From: CAVSWT01 sp963775245
GTDB lineage: Bacteria; Bacteroidota; Ignavibacteria; Ignavibacteriales; Ignavibacteriaceae
Direction of reading: 5' to 3'
Assembly (NCBI GenBank): GCA_963775245.1
Contig: CAVZID010000022.1
Location: forward strand, 124,001-188,000
Length of the DNA stretch: 64,000 bases
Of this stretch, positions 16,938 through 26,121 are shown in pieces. Under the pieces are notes generated by a model that saw only the letters and a list, made by a program, of their open reading frames with translations, made no database searches and was not told where the DNA came from. The first letter of the stretch is position 1, and every line of letters begins with the position of its first letter. Position numbers and translations under genes: made by a program.

Positions 16938-18348
16938 ATGAATCATAGACGATTAATCTTAGTGTACATTTTATTTTTTTTAACCACATCTCAGATTTCA
17001 GCATCTAATTCAACGACAGATGATTCATTCAAAAGTAAAATTGATTCTGTTGCTTTAGAAGTATTGAACGAAACAAAAGCCCCAAGTGCATCTATTGCCA
17101 TAGTAATGGATGGTAAGATTGTATATACACAAGCTTACGGCTATGCAAGTCTAAATCCCAAAAGAACTGCCAAAACGGATATGAAATATGCAATTGGATC
17201 AATCAGCAAACAATTTACTGCTGCTACAATATTATTACTTGAGCAAGAAGGAAAATTGTCAATTAACGATCCCGTTTCTAAATGGCTGCCTGATCTTACT
17301 CAGGCAAATGATGTAACAATTAAAGAGACTTCTTTCACATACTTCAGGCTATCAGGATTTTTGGCCGCAAGATTATGTACCCCCTATGATGCTGGAATCA
17401 ATGCCGCCTCAAGAAATTTTAAATCGTTGGGCTAAAATTCCTCTTGATTTTGAACCAGGTACACGCTGGCAATACAGCAATACAAATTTTGTAATTGCAG
17501 CTCAGATAGTCGAAAAAATAACTCATCAATCTTTCTTCGAATTTTTACAAAAAAATATTTTAGAACCTTTAAATTTATCTAGTGCTGTAAATTTTGATAA
17601 AGGTAAATTTACAAAAGATGATCCAACAGCTTATATGCAATACGGGTTAGGCCCTTTACGACCGGCTCCACAAGAAGGATCAGGCTGGATGGCCGGCGCC
17701 GGAGAATTAGCAATGACTCCTGAAGACCTTGCCAAGTGGGATATTTCAATTATCAATCAAAGTCTTTTAACTCAAAAATCATACAAAGAATTAGAAACAG
17801 AAGTGCTTTTAAAAAATGGAGTTGGAACTCATTACGGACTTGGCGTACATGTAGAAATGAAAAATAACCATCATATAATATCTCATGGAGGCGAAGTTTC
17901 CGGATTTACTGCTTATAATGCTGTATTCCCCGAAGACAAAGCTGCTATAGTTGTAACTGTCAACCAGGATGCATCACCGGCTACAGAAGCTATTGGAGAT
18001 GGGATATTTGATGTCTTATTTAAAGCAGAAGACGAAGAAACTACGGCTAGAATTGAACAAGCAAAGAAGATTTTTATTGGCTTGCAAAATGGCACTATCG
18101 ACCGTTCATTGTTTACTTCAAATGCAAATGCATATTTCAGTGAACAAGCACTTCAAGATTTCAAAACTAGCTTAGACACACTTGGAAGTATTAAAAAGTT
18201 TGAGCAAACCGGAGAACGCAAAAGAGGCGGAATGTTAGCAAGGTCTTTCCGCGTTGAACTCCAAAATCAAACGGTACGTGTATGGACTTACCAGGTGCCG
18301 GATGGAAAATTAGAGCAATACCAAATTGCTCCTCTGCCGTTAAAATAA
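16938..18348 (+). pseudogene. Serine beta-lactamase-like hydrolase, frameshifted
   Basis: Signal peptide at 1-22, then a PF00144-type serine hydrolase. The nucleophile box is SISK (S-x-x-K) in YAIGSISKQFTAA, the second box is YSN in WQYSNTNFV, and the third is HGG in ISHGGEVSGF. Between the first two the frame breaks: removing A17328 restores IKELLSHTSGYQDFWPQDYV and then PPMMLESM, the normal family text. The intact protein would have about 470 residues including a C-terminal extension after the catalytic domain. The ATG follows an SD-like AGAAGGA. It is exported. Esterase or peptidase activity is as likely as beta-lactamase activity. Confidence 0.88.
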
Positions 18349-18384
18349 AAGTAGTTTTCAAATCTTATGTCCTTTAGTAATCAC

Positions 18385-18478
18385 TAACCTTCAAGGTTAC
18401 TTAGATTAAAAAATTACAACTATTGAAAAGATTTTAAAATAAAAATCTCTTTTGAAAAAGGTTAACCTTGAAGGTTTT
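18385..18478. repeat. Dispersed repeat, CCTTCAAGG family, copy B
   Basis: The left arm TAACCTTCAAGGTTA at 18385-18399 and the right arm GGTTAACCTTGAAGGTTTT at about 18460-18478 enclose a longer A+T-rich spacer than in copies A and C. The spacer has its own small inverted repeat (AAAAGATTTT / AAAATCTCTTTT). Confidence 0.65.
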
Positions 18479-18526
18479 TATCATATTAATTCAATTACGG
18501 TTAATAATAAAGACAAGGCTAAATTA

Positions 18527-18554
18527 GTAAAGACGCATCGCGATGCGTCTCTAC
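18527..18554. repeat. 20-bp perfect palindrome, intergenic copy
   Basis: AGACGCATCGCGATGCGTCT at 18531-18550 is a perfect palindrome. With flanks GTAA on the left and CTAC on the right it extends to 28 bp with one mismatch. The same sequence occurs inside two kinase genes at 33916-33935 and 36231-36250. Confidence 0.85.
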
Positions 18555-18601
18555 AAATGTATTCGCTCGATTTTCATTTATTTATGAAAACCTTGGAGAA
18601 T

Positions 18602-19261
18602 TTAATCAATCTTATATTCTTCCAACTGCTTATATAAATCCAAAGCCTTCATTAAAGATCTTCCACCTGAACCGGCAATTAAAAATTTAAACCATTTTTT
18701 ATCTGCATTTTCAATTGTTTGATTTTTATAAAGCCAATAAGCCAGGTAAGTAAATGATGCCGTAAATAAAATTTGAAAAATTATATATCCCCATCCTACA
18801 GTTTGCGGGAACCATTTATTGCTCAAACAAAACGTTGTCCAAAAAGGTAATTGTAAAATTATAATCCGGCTATGTGCAAATATTGAAAGCTTTAACTTAA
18901 CCAATTTTGATTGTATCTCCATTACATCGCCGTCGTATTCAATGCTTTTAACTAAAACCAAATGCTTTATATAATCATATAATGCTTTTAAGTTGATTAA
19001 AAATATTGCTCCGATTGAAACTAAAAAATAATTCGCAGCGGATGAATAATTAATGATAGCAACCGACAAGGCCAAACCCAAAATTACAAGATATATAACT
19101 GCAGCTATTATCCCTCTTGTTTTAAACCGGGCAAGTGTTTGCAGCGCTGATTGAGCTTTTTGACTTAGAATCTCTATTAATAATTTTTTATTTAATGCCA
19201 ATGATTGCTCGAGCTTAGTATCCTGATTTTTCCATAAACTAAAAATTTCTTGTTCTTCCAT
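18602..19261 (-). CDS. Four-helix membrane protein, possible anti-sigma partner
   Basis: A 219-residue protein with a soluble N-terminus (about 1-45, MEEQEIFSLWKNQDTKLEQS), two close membrane segments at about 50-68 and 75-95 and two more at about 138-160 and 163-182, and a charged C-terminus. It starts 5 bp after the ECF sigma gene ends. Membrane proteins in this position downstream of an ECF sigma gene often act as its anti-sigma factor, but the classic zinc motif is not present, so that role is inference only. Confidence 0.65.
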   Translation of the reverse strand: MEEQEIFSLWKNQDTKLEQSLALNKKLLIEILSQKAQSALQTLARFKTRGIIAAVIYLVILGLALSVAIINYSSAANYFLVSIGAIFLINLKALYDYIKHLVLVKSIEYDGDVMEIQSKLVKLKLSIFAHSRIIILQLPFWTTFCLSNKWFPQTVGWGYIIFQILFTASFTYLAYWLYKNQTIENADKKWFKFLIAGSGGRSLMKALDLYKQLEEYKID

Positions 19262-19266
19262 AATAA

Positions 19267-19779
19267 TTATTCCCTTTCGATCTTAGAGAACTTTTGCTTT
19301 AATAATTTTTTAATCCTTCCAATCTTCGTAGCGACATTTGTTTCCGTTAAACCTAAAATCTCTGAAATTTCTTTATGACTTTTCTCATCTAGATAAAGTA
19401 TGATAAGAGCACGGTCCAATTCTTTAAGTTCTGATATAAATTCTTTTAAAAGCTTGCTTAAATAATCTTTCTCTTCAGTTTCATTGTCGGCTTGAATCGA
19501 GAATAAATTATCAGGCAGAGGATTTGAAATTTTTCCCCTCTTTTTTTCTTTCCTGTAAAATGAAATTGATACATTCAAAGCAATACGGTAAACCCAGGTT
19601 GAATATTTATACCTGTCGTCATATTTATCAAATGATTTCCACAACTGAATAATAATTTCTTGAGTAAGGTCTTTCCTATCCTCTTCATCTTTGCAATAAG
19701 AGTTCACAATTTTATAAATGATACCCTTGTGGCCTTCCAGCATTTCAAGAAATTTTTGTGATTCTATATCCTGATTCAT
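19267..19779 (-). CDS. ECF-family RNA polymerase sigma factor
   Basis: About 171 residues from the ATG at 19779, chosen because it falls just after the upstream hydrolase stop at 19782. Region 2 has QEIIIQLWKSFDKYDDRYKYSTWVYRIA split over two helices with the conserved WxYRIA. Region 4 has LDRALIILYLDEKSHKEISE and a helix-turn-helix LGLTETNVATKIGRIKKLL. It is co-transcribed with the hydrolase before it and the membrane protein after it. Confidence 0.88.
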   Translation of the reverse strand: MNQDIESQKFLEMLEGHKGIIYKIVNSYCKDEEDRKDLTQEIIIQLWKSFDKYDDRYKYSTWVYRIALNVSISFYRKEKKRGKISNPLPDNLFSIQADNETEEKDYLSKLLKEFISELKELDRALIILYLDEKSHKEISEILGLTETNVATKIGRIKKLLKQKFSKIERE

Positions 19780-19781
19780 TT

Positions 19782-20861
19782 CTATTTTAAATCTGTAATG
19801 AAATAAAATTTTTCTGCCCATTTTTTTACATGCTTAATTGCTTCATCGTTGTTAAGAATGCCATCATGAGTAGCTCCATTAATAATGAAAACCTCCCCTG
19901 AACTATTATTTTTTACGGCAGGAATAAAAGCTTGTGCATTAAATGCTTCATCTTTGCTTCCGACCAGTACAAGCAGAGGCTGATGGACTGCGTGCAGCCC
20001 TCCCTTATAATCATCCGGCGCCATGCTTTGATCGCTTCTATAAGTATATTCTCTTAAAGGCATTTTATCGGGCAGATTAAAAAATAAGACAGGAAGATAA
20101 TCATATTTATGTACACCTATCGAGTTAAACATTTTTAGCCCAATAATTCTTTGAATATCTATTTTCATAAATGGTTCAATATTATTCTGTGAAGAATCAT
20201 TCTCATTTCCCGGTTCAGGAAAAGTAGGAGTATTTTGTCCGAGCAGTGGAGCTAATAAAAGATAGCCGTCAACTTCAGGATAATTTTTATTTACAGCATA
20301 ACGCAATTCAATACCGCCGCCCATTGAATGCCCTGCTAAAATTATTTTAGCTCCGGGTTTTTCTTTTCTGACACTCTTAATCACATCTGCCAGATCATCT
20401 TCGTACTGATTAATATAATCAACATCTCCGGGAATTCCATCTGATTTTCCATGCCCTCGAAGATCAATTGCATAAACTTCAGCATTCAAAGTTTTACTAA
20501 GATTACCGGAAATGCCGTTCATCTCTTCACTGCTGCTTAGCACTCCATGAAGCATAATTATTATCAAGTCAGAATTTGCTCGGAACTTTTGAGCGAATAA
20601 ATGTTTTCCATCCCTCATTAAAAACTTATAAGGCTTGCTCTTGTAAATTTGTTTAAAATTATGAGTATCATTTTGTGTGATGATATAATTCTGCGGAATT
20701 GATTTATTAAATGAAGGTTCAGGTGTATTAATAAGCTTTAAAGCTTGCTCAAAAGTTTCAGCGCTATCTGATTTGAAATTGTTATCAGATTTTGATTGAG
20801 ATTGAATTGTTTTAATAAAAAGTAATGTAAACAATAAACAAAAGCATTTTATATAATTCAT
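19782..20861 (-). CDS. Exported alpha/beta hydrolase (lysophospholipase-like)
   Basis: About 359 residues from the ATG at 20861, which follows AGGAT and begins a signal peptide (MNYIKCFCLLFTLLF). The alpha/beta fold shows MLHGVLSSSEE for the oxyanion region, IDLRGHGKSDG, the nucleophile elbow GHSMGGG, and a late NGATHDG supplying the catalytic His. Resembles monoacylglycerol lipase or lysophospholipase-type enzymes. First gene of the operon with the ECF sigma factor, suggesting an envelope-related stress role (inference). Confidence 0.82.
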   Translation of the reverse strand: MNYIKCFCLLFTLLFIKTIQSQSKSDNNFKSDSAETFEQALKLINTPEPSFNKSIPQNYIITQNDTHNFKQIYKSKPYKFLMRDGKHLFAQKFRANSDLIIIMLHGVLSSSEEMNGISGNLSKTLNAEVYAIDLRGHGKSDGIPGDVDYINQYEDDLADVIKSVRKEKPGAKIILAGHSMGGGIELRYAVNKNYPEVDGYLLLAPLLGQNTPTFPEPGNENDSSQNNIEPFMKIDIQRIIGLKMFNSIGVHKYDYLPVLFFNLPDKMPLREYTYRSDQSMAPDDYKGGLHAVHQPLLVLVGSKDEAFNAQAFIPAVKNNSSGEVFIINGATHDGILNNDEAIKHVKKWAEKFYFITDLK

Positions 20862-21171
20862 AGCATATCCTATTTTAATAATTAATAATACTTTATTTGT
20901 ACACATTAATTATTCGCATGAGAGGTGGAAATATCACACTTTAAAAAATAAAGGCCCTCACCTTAACTTAATGACATTGCCCATGGGAAGAGGCAATTAT
21001 ATTGCAAGTCGTAACTACGCTAACCTTCAAGGTTAACACATCGTATTAGCTGCCTAAACCTTGAAGGTTTCAGCAACTTCAAAATTTATATCTTTGACAA
21101 TTCTCAATTCACTTTTTTGATTCCTTTTATTATTTTAAAAATTATTCAACCTAATAAGCAAAAGGATAAGC
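20862..21171. other. Divergent intergenic region with dispersed repeat
   Basis: About 310 bp between the minus-strand hydrolase operon and the plus-strand DUF2568 gene. It contains the repeat at 21021-21070 and a preceding G+C-richer stretch at about 20950-21000 (AGGCCCTCACCTTAACTTAA), possibly the same composite element. The rest is A+T-rich and should hold both promoters. No gene is seen. Confidence 0.5.
21021..21070. repeat. Dispersed repeat, CCTTCAAGG family, copy C
   Basis: TAACCTTCAAGGTTAACA at the left and AAACCTTGAAGGTTT at the right, with CGTATTA in the spacer. It is nearly identical to copy A at 16749-16799. Confidence 0.7.
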
Positions 21172-21528
21172 ATGTTAAAGCTCTATCAGAACGTAAATCT
21201 AGTGTTAAGAGTAACTATGGAATTGGGAATTGTTTTGGCATTTGGATACTGGGGTTTTCATACAGGTAAAAATGAATCTATTAAAATTATATTGGGAATA
21301 AGTTCACCAATTTTAATTTTTGGCTTTTGGGGATTAATTGATTTTCATAATGCCGGCAGCAAAGCAGAATTATTAAGATTAATACAAGAGCTGATACTTT
21401 CAGGTTTAGCGGCTGCAGCGTTAATTATAGCCGGACAAAATGTATTAGGTTTCACATTAGCCGGATTATCAATAGTCCATCATTCTCTTGTTTATATACT
21501 TGGAGATACTTTAATAAAGCAGAAATGA
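21172..21528 (+). CDS. YrdB/DUF2568-family membrane protein
   Basis: A 118-residue protein with four hydrophobic helices. The features GFWGLIDFHNAGS and a closing SLVYILGDTLIK resemble the small YrdB (DUF2568) membrane family, whose function is unknown. It begins at an ATG preceded by AAAAGGAT. It stands alone between two repeat-containing or empty spacers. Confidence 0.7.
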   Translation: MLKLYQNVNLVLRVTMELGIVLAFGYWGFHTGKNESIKIILGISSPILIFGFWGLIDFHNAGSKAELLRLIQELILSGLAAAALIIAGQNVLGFTLAGLSIVHHSLVYILGDTLIKQK

Positions 21529-21733
21529 TTTAGCGATGATTCAATCTTTATTTTTTTATTGTGTGTTAATCAATTTTAATTTATCTTGATCTCACAGTAT
21601 TCAATCCTATTTTTCTCCGCACACAGAGGGCGAGTAAACGTTGTTATTGATGGTATCACAAACGCAGCTTCACTTTACACTTAAGTGAGGTAAAAATAAC
21701 TTCCCTTTAACAATTTTTGAAGGAGAATTTAAG

Positions 21734-22096
21734 ATGGATGAAATGCTATCATATTGCGGCTTACTTTGTAATAACTGTCCTATTTTTTTAGCCACTCGCG
21801 AATCCAATGAATCAAAACAAGAAGAAATGAAAATTGATATCATCAATTTGTGTAAAGAGCATTATAATGTAGATTATAACTTCGATGATATTAATGGCTG
21901 CGATGGCTGCACGTCCGATAGCGGGCAATTATTCACCGGTTGCAAGAATTGTGAGATAAGAAAATGTATAGTTCAAAAAGGACTTAGTAACTGCGCTTAC
22001 TGTGAAGAGTACGCATGTGATAATTTATTGAATCTATTTAAAACAGATCCCACTGCTAAAATACGATTAGACTTTATTCGAACTGGTATTTATTAA
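21734..22096 (+). CDS. DUF3795-family cysteine-rich protein
   Basis: A 120-residue cytoplasmic protein rich in cysteine. The opening YCGLLCNNCPIF, the central GCDGCTSDSGQLFTGCKNCEIRKC and the later CAYCEEYACDNL match the DUF3795 pattern of paired cysteines, probably metal-binding. An SD (GAAGGAG) lies 8 bp before the ATG. Function is unknown. Confidence 0.82.
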   Translation: MDEMLSYCGLLCNNCPIFLATRESNESKQEEMKIDIINLCKEHYNVDYNFDDINGCDGCTSDSGQLFTGCKNCEIRKCIVQKGLSNCAYCEEYACDNLLNLFKTDPTAKIRLDFIRTGIY

Positions 22097-22190
22097 GATA
22101 ACATTTCAATAATTATTGTATAGAAGAAATGCACATCATTTTAAATACCCATAAGAAATAACCCAAACTAATATATTTAGTGAGTTTGAA

Positions 22191-22556
22191 TTGAATAATA
22201 GAAAAACAATGATAATTTTAACTCATGCCTTCATTGGCTGGGTGCTCTGTGGGGCTACAATGGGAATTGGAATGGCAGCTATATCTTTAGTTGCTGCATT
22301 AATTGTTCATGCGATCGGAGCCCCTATATTTTTTACAGTCATATCCTATTTTTACTTCAAAAAATTTAATTTTACAACTCCAATACAAACTGCATTAATT
22401 TTTGTCTGTTTTATCATAATAATGGATTTTTTTATTGTTGCACTTTTAATTAATCATAGTTTAAATATGTTTGCCAGTCTACTAGGGACGTGGATCCCCT
22501 TCATTTTAATATTTGCCTCAACATATTTTACAGGATTAATATCATTAAAAAAGTAA
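22191..22556 (+). CDS. Small four-helix integral membrane protein
   Basis: A 121-residue very hydrophobic protein with helices at about 8-45 (two), 65-85 and 95-115. The first start is TTG at 22191; an ATG at codon 7 is equally possible and no SD separates them. No conserved motif is recognised. Helix content and position suggest an uncharacterised inner-membrane protein. Confidence 0.6.
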   Translation: MNNRKTMIILTHAFIGWVLCGATMGIGMAAISLVAALIVHAIGAPIFFTVISYFYFKKFNFTTPIQTALIFVCFIIIMDFFIVALLINHSLNMFASLLGTWIPFILIFASTYFTGLISLKK

Positions 22557-22791
22557 TGTTAAATAGCTAAAAAGATTTTATTATTCTGCGAACAATATCT
22601 AATCATTAGTAAATATATTATGTCACTCATTTTATTTTTCCTAAAAATTTTTGTATTATTGGATACTCATTCTTCTCATATCGCTATAGTTAAAAGTCAA
22701 TTATTATACTACACCATTATCATCTTATCCTCTACTAGATGCTTAAGTGCATTTGAGCTATTGTTTTTATAAAAAAATTTTGGAGGTAAAA

Positions 22792-23661
22792 ATGAAAACC
22801 AAAAATTACATTTTACAATTCATTTTCGTAACGCTGCTGATAAGCACTTTGTGTTTTGGAAATGAGCCGGATAATTTTGCAATTTCTAAAGATGGAGTTG
22901 ACATCAGTTTTAACAAACAAGGTAATGGCGAAGTTGCAATTATTTTTGTTCACGGCTGGGCTAATGATAAAACTATCTGGGATGCACAGATGAAATTCTT
23001 TTCAAAAGAATATACTTCTGTTGCAATTGATTTAGCTGGTTTTGGAAAATCAGGAAACAACAGAAAAGATTGGACAATTGATGCATTTAGTGAGGACGTG
23101 GATGCAGTAATTAAAAAGCTTGAACTTAATAAAGTAGTTCTAGTTGGTTTTTCTATGGGCGGGCCAGTTGTTATAGAATCAGCAAATAAAATTCCAAACA
23201 AAGTTTTAGGTGTAGTGCTTGTTGATAATCTTCAAAATGTTGAAATGAAATTTCCTCCCCAAGCAATAGGTAAAATGGATAGTATTTCGATGGATTTAGT
23301 TAAACATCTAACAAAAGAAAAATTGCTTAAACGTGGATTTATTAAAAATAATCCTGATATGGCTTATAAACGAGGAGTTGAAATGATAGGCAATTCTAAA
23401 ATGATAGGCTGGGAAGAATCGATAAAAACAATCGCTGATTGGCAAAACAATGAATGCACTAAATCTCTTTCTAAAATTAAAGTTCCTATCATAGCAATTA
23501 ATTCAGATCAAAAACCGACTAATGTTGATGCGTTCAGAAAATATGTTCCCGGTTATAAAGTTAAGCTTATTCATAACTCTGGCCATGTAGTAATGTGGGA
23601 CGCAACAGATGAATTTAATAAACTGCTTGAAGAAAGTATTCAAGAATTTAAAGCTGAATAA
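22792..23661 (+). CDS. Exported alpha/beta hydrolase
   Basis: 289 residues from the ATG at 22792, chosen because of the strong SD GGAGG 6 bp upstream and because it begins a signal peptide (MKTKNYILQFIFVTLLIST). The fold shows FVHGWANDKTIW, the nucleophile elbow GFSMGGPV, and near the end the HNSGHVVMWD segment with the catalytic His. Resembles haloperoxidase/esterase-type hydrolases; the substrate is unknown. It stands alone. Confidence 0.82.
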   Translation: MKTKNYILQFIFVTLLISTLCFGNEPDNFAISKDGVDISFNKQGNGEVAIIFVHGWANDKTIWDAQMKFFSKEYTSVAIDLAGFGKSGNNRKDWTIDAFSEDVDAVIKKLELNKVVLVGFSMGGPVVIESANKIPNKVLGVVLVDNLQNVEMKFPPQAIGKMDSISMDLVKHLTKEKLLKRGFIKNNPDMAYKRGVEMIGNSKMIGWEESIKTIADWQNNECTKSLSKIKVPIIAINSDQKPTNVDAFRKYVPGYKVKLIHNSGHVVMWDATDEFNKLLEESIQEFKAE

Positions 23662-23890
23662 AAATGCAATCACAATTTTGCTCTATTTAAATTTTCATTC
23701 TCCGATTTAAAATAGATTTAAATGTTTTCCTTGCATGGTTATAGTATATTTTTCCAACACTTACTCATCATTAAAAATAGATTAAAGTAACATTAAAAAT
23801 TGAATATATAGTTTGTAATACGCTTAATTTTTATTATTATTACTTATCTATCGCATATCTCTTACATCAATAAATAATTATAGGAACTAA

Positions 23891-25195
23891 ATGGATTCTT
23901 CCAATCTATCAGAGTCTAATTTAAAACTTCAGGAAGAAAACAAACGCCTTCGAACTGCTATTGAAGAATTATCTGTTCTCAATGAAATTTCTACAGCTAT
24001 TTCTTCAATACAACCTTTAGAACAAATTATAGACTTAATTGTCAGAAAATGCGTTAAGAATATAAAAGTAGAGCAAGGCGCTGTTATGCTGCTTGATGAA
24101 CAGGATCAAGACAAACCTTTCAGAACAATGATACGCAAACAGGATTCTGTATCAAACATACTTCCCTTCCGATTGGATACACAGCTTACCGGCTGGATGC
24201 TAAAAAACAAAACTCCACTTCTGATTAATGATTTGGAAAGCGATACTAGATTTAAATATATGATGAATGAAGACTTTCCAATTCATTCATTGCTTAGTGT
24301 TCCAATGATTGTAAAAGGGAAAATGATCGGGCTATTGACTATATTCAATAAGAAAACCGATTCAGGCTTTACAAATAATGATCAAAGACTGTTAGGAATA
24401 ATAGCTGCACAGTCAGCTCAGATTATAGAAAATGCCAGGCTATATCAAGAGGAACAAGCTCTCCAGCACTTGCAAGAAGAAATGCGTCTTGCTTATGAAA
24501 TCCAGGTTAATCTTTTACCAAAATCTCACCCTGAAATTACAGATTATCAAATTGCAGGGAAAAGTACTCCTGCTAAAGATGTGGGTGGAGACTATTTCGA
24601 TTTTATTGAGATTGATGAAAATAAATTAGCCTTTTGTGTAGCAGATATTTCGGGGAAAGGAATTCCTGCAGCTATATTAATGGCAAATGTTCAGGCATCT
24701 TTACGCGGACAGGCGAAGCTTGATAGAGCTTGTAAAGATTGTGTTTCGTTCACAAGTGATATTCTTTTCCATAATACTTCACCTACTAAATTTGCTACAC
24801 TTTTTTATGCTATTCTTGATAAAAGAACAAATGAAATTACTTACTGTAATGCAGGGCATAATCCCCCTTTCCTTTTTTCAAAGGGAAATAAGCTAACAAA
24901 ATTATCAACCGGCGGTATGATTGCCGGAGTGGTTCCTTCAGTCATATTTGAAGAAGAAAGGTTTTTATTTGAACATGATGAAATGCTTGTACTTTATTCA
25001 GATGGAATTACAGAAGCAATGAATAAAGATGAAGAAGAATTTGGCGATGAAAGATTAATAGAAGTCATAACCAATAATAAAAAAGAATCGGCTGAAAAGT
25101 TAATTGAAAAAATTTTGGATGAGGTTAATAAGTTTACCGGCAAAACTCCACAAATGGATGATATGACTTTAGTTGTTATTAAACGGGAAGAGTGA
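23891..25195 (+). CDS. GAF domain / SpoIIE-type PP2C protein phosphatase (RsbU-like)
   Basis: A 434-residue cytoplasmic regulator. An N-terminal coiled segment and a GAF sensor domain (about 25-185, with LLSVPMIVKGKMIGLLTIFN) are joined by a helix (EEQALQHLQEEMRLAYEIQ) to a SpoIIE/PP2C phosphatase domain (about 215-432). Metal-binding acidic residues are in GGDYFDFI, VADISGKGIPA, NAGHNPP and YSDGITEAMN. Such enzymes dephosphorylate anti-anti-sigma factors or Ser/Thr phosphoproteins. It stands upstream of the five-kinase array, so it may be the opposing phosphatase (inference). Confidence 0.9.
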   Translation: MDSSNLSESNLKLQEENKRLRTAIEELSVLNEISTAISSIQPLEQIIDLIVRKCVKNIKVEQGAVMLLDEQDQDKPFRTMIRKQDSVSNILPFRLDTQLTGWMLKNKTPLLINDLESDTRFKYMMNEDFPIHSLLSVPMIVKGKMIGLLTIFNKKTDSGFTNNDQRLLGIIAAQSAQIIENARLYQEEQALQHLQEEMRLAYEIQVNLLPKSHPEITDYQIAGKSTPAKDVGGDYFDFIEIDENKLAFCVADISGKGIPAAILMANVQASLRGQAKLDRACKDCVSFTSDILFHNTSPTKFATLFYAILDKRTNEITYCNAGHNPPFLFSKGNKLTKLSTGGMIAGVVPSVIFEEERFLFEHDEMLVLYSDGITEAMNKDEEEFGDERLIEVITNNKKESAEKLIEKILDEVNKFTGKTPQMDDMTLVVIKREE

Positions 25196-25262
25196 AAATT
25201 ATTTTAAACTATAAAATTAATTTATGATTTCACTTTCATAATTAGAAAGGAAGGAATCAAAT

Positions 25263-26021
25263 ATGTTTATGCGTTTTTTACAATTGAAGATTGACAGCCA
25301 ATCAATGACAGAATTTAAAGAATTTTATGAAAACACGATATTCCCCAGACTGCAAAAAATGCCGGGCTGCTTATTTGCCGGACTGATTGGTTCTAAGAAT
25401 AATAATGAATTTGTTTCATTAACTTTTTGGCAAACTCTGGAGCAAGCAGAAAATTATGAAAAGAAAGGGGTATTCAAAAACTTATTTGATGATTCAAAGC
25501 CCTTTCTTTCTGAATCAACTGAATGGAAGATAAATTTATCCGATAAGATGGAATTAGAATATACTCAGGTTATTGAAGAACCGGTTATTAAAAAATATTC
25601 AGTTCGTGCACAAAAGAACAAAGATGAAGAAATCTCTATCTCAGATGCGAATATGTTCGTCAGAGTTGTTTCAGTTAAAATTCATAAAAGCAAATTAGAA
25701 GAATTCAAAAAGTTATATTCAGAAATTATTATCCCTGAATTAAAATCCGTAAAAGGCTGCCGCTATGTTTATTTAATTGAAAGTATAAATGAGGAGGATG
25801 AATTCATTTCTTTAACAATATGGGATAATAAAGAAGATGCCGATGAATATGAATCTAAGGGAAAATTTACTGAACTAGTTAAAAAAGTTAGACATACATT
25901 TTCACAATTTTATTTATGGAAAATGGCTCTTGAAAAAGATTATAATGCAAAAGTACAGACAACTGAAGATTTAAGAGTTGATCATTATAATTTAGTTGCA
26001 GGTAAAAATTTTGTAAAATAA
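25263..26021 (+). CDS. Protein with two antibiotic-biosynthesis-monooxygenase (ABM) domains
   Basis: A 252-residue protein made of two similar ferredoxin-like ABM units, about 1-95 (FMRFLQLKIDSQSMTEFKEF ... FVSLTFWQTLEQAENYEKKG) and about 130-222 (FVRVVSVKIHKSKLEEFKKL ... FISLTIWDNKEDADEYESKG), with a charged linker. ABM folds bind small hydrophobic ligands or heme, or act as cofactor-free oxygenases; which applies cannot be told. An SD AAGGAAGGAA precedes the ATG. The last 38 codons have a diverged duplicate at 28019-28135, beyond the peptidase gene. Confidence 0.8.
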   Translation: MFMRFLQLKIDSQSMTEFKEFYENTIFPRLQKMPGCLFAGLIGSKNNNEFVSLTFWQTLEQAENYEKKGVFKNLFDDSKPFLSESTEWKINLSDKMELEYTQVIEEPVIKKYSVRAQKNKDEEISISDANMFVRVVSVKIHKSKLEEFKKLYSEIIIPELKSVKGCRYVYLIESINEEDEFISLTIWDNKEDADEYESKGKFTELVKKVRHTFSQFYLWKMALEKDYNAKVQTTEDLRVDHYNLVAGKNFVK

Positions 26022-26121
26022 TAATATAAAAATGAAACAAACTAGTACTGATAAAACAACTATTTTTAATTTTTTAAATCATCCTATTTAGCAATCCACT
26101 ATTCATTTACTGGAGATAAAA

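Noticed and set aside
18452..18637. Short open frame of 61 codons containing THRDASLQ
   Set aside because: It consists of repeat copy B and the palindrome plus the end of the opposite-strand gene; no SD. It is useful only to show that the palindrome encodes the same peptide.
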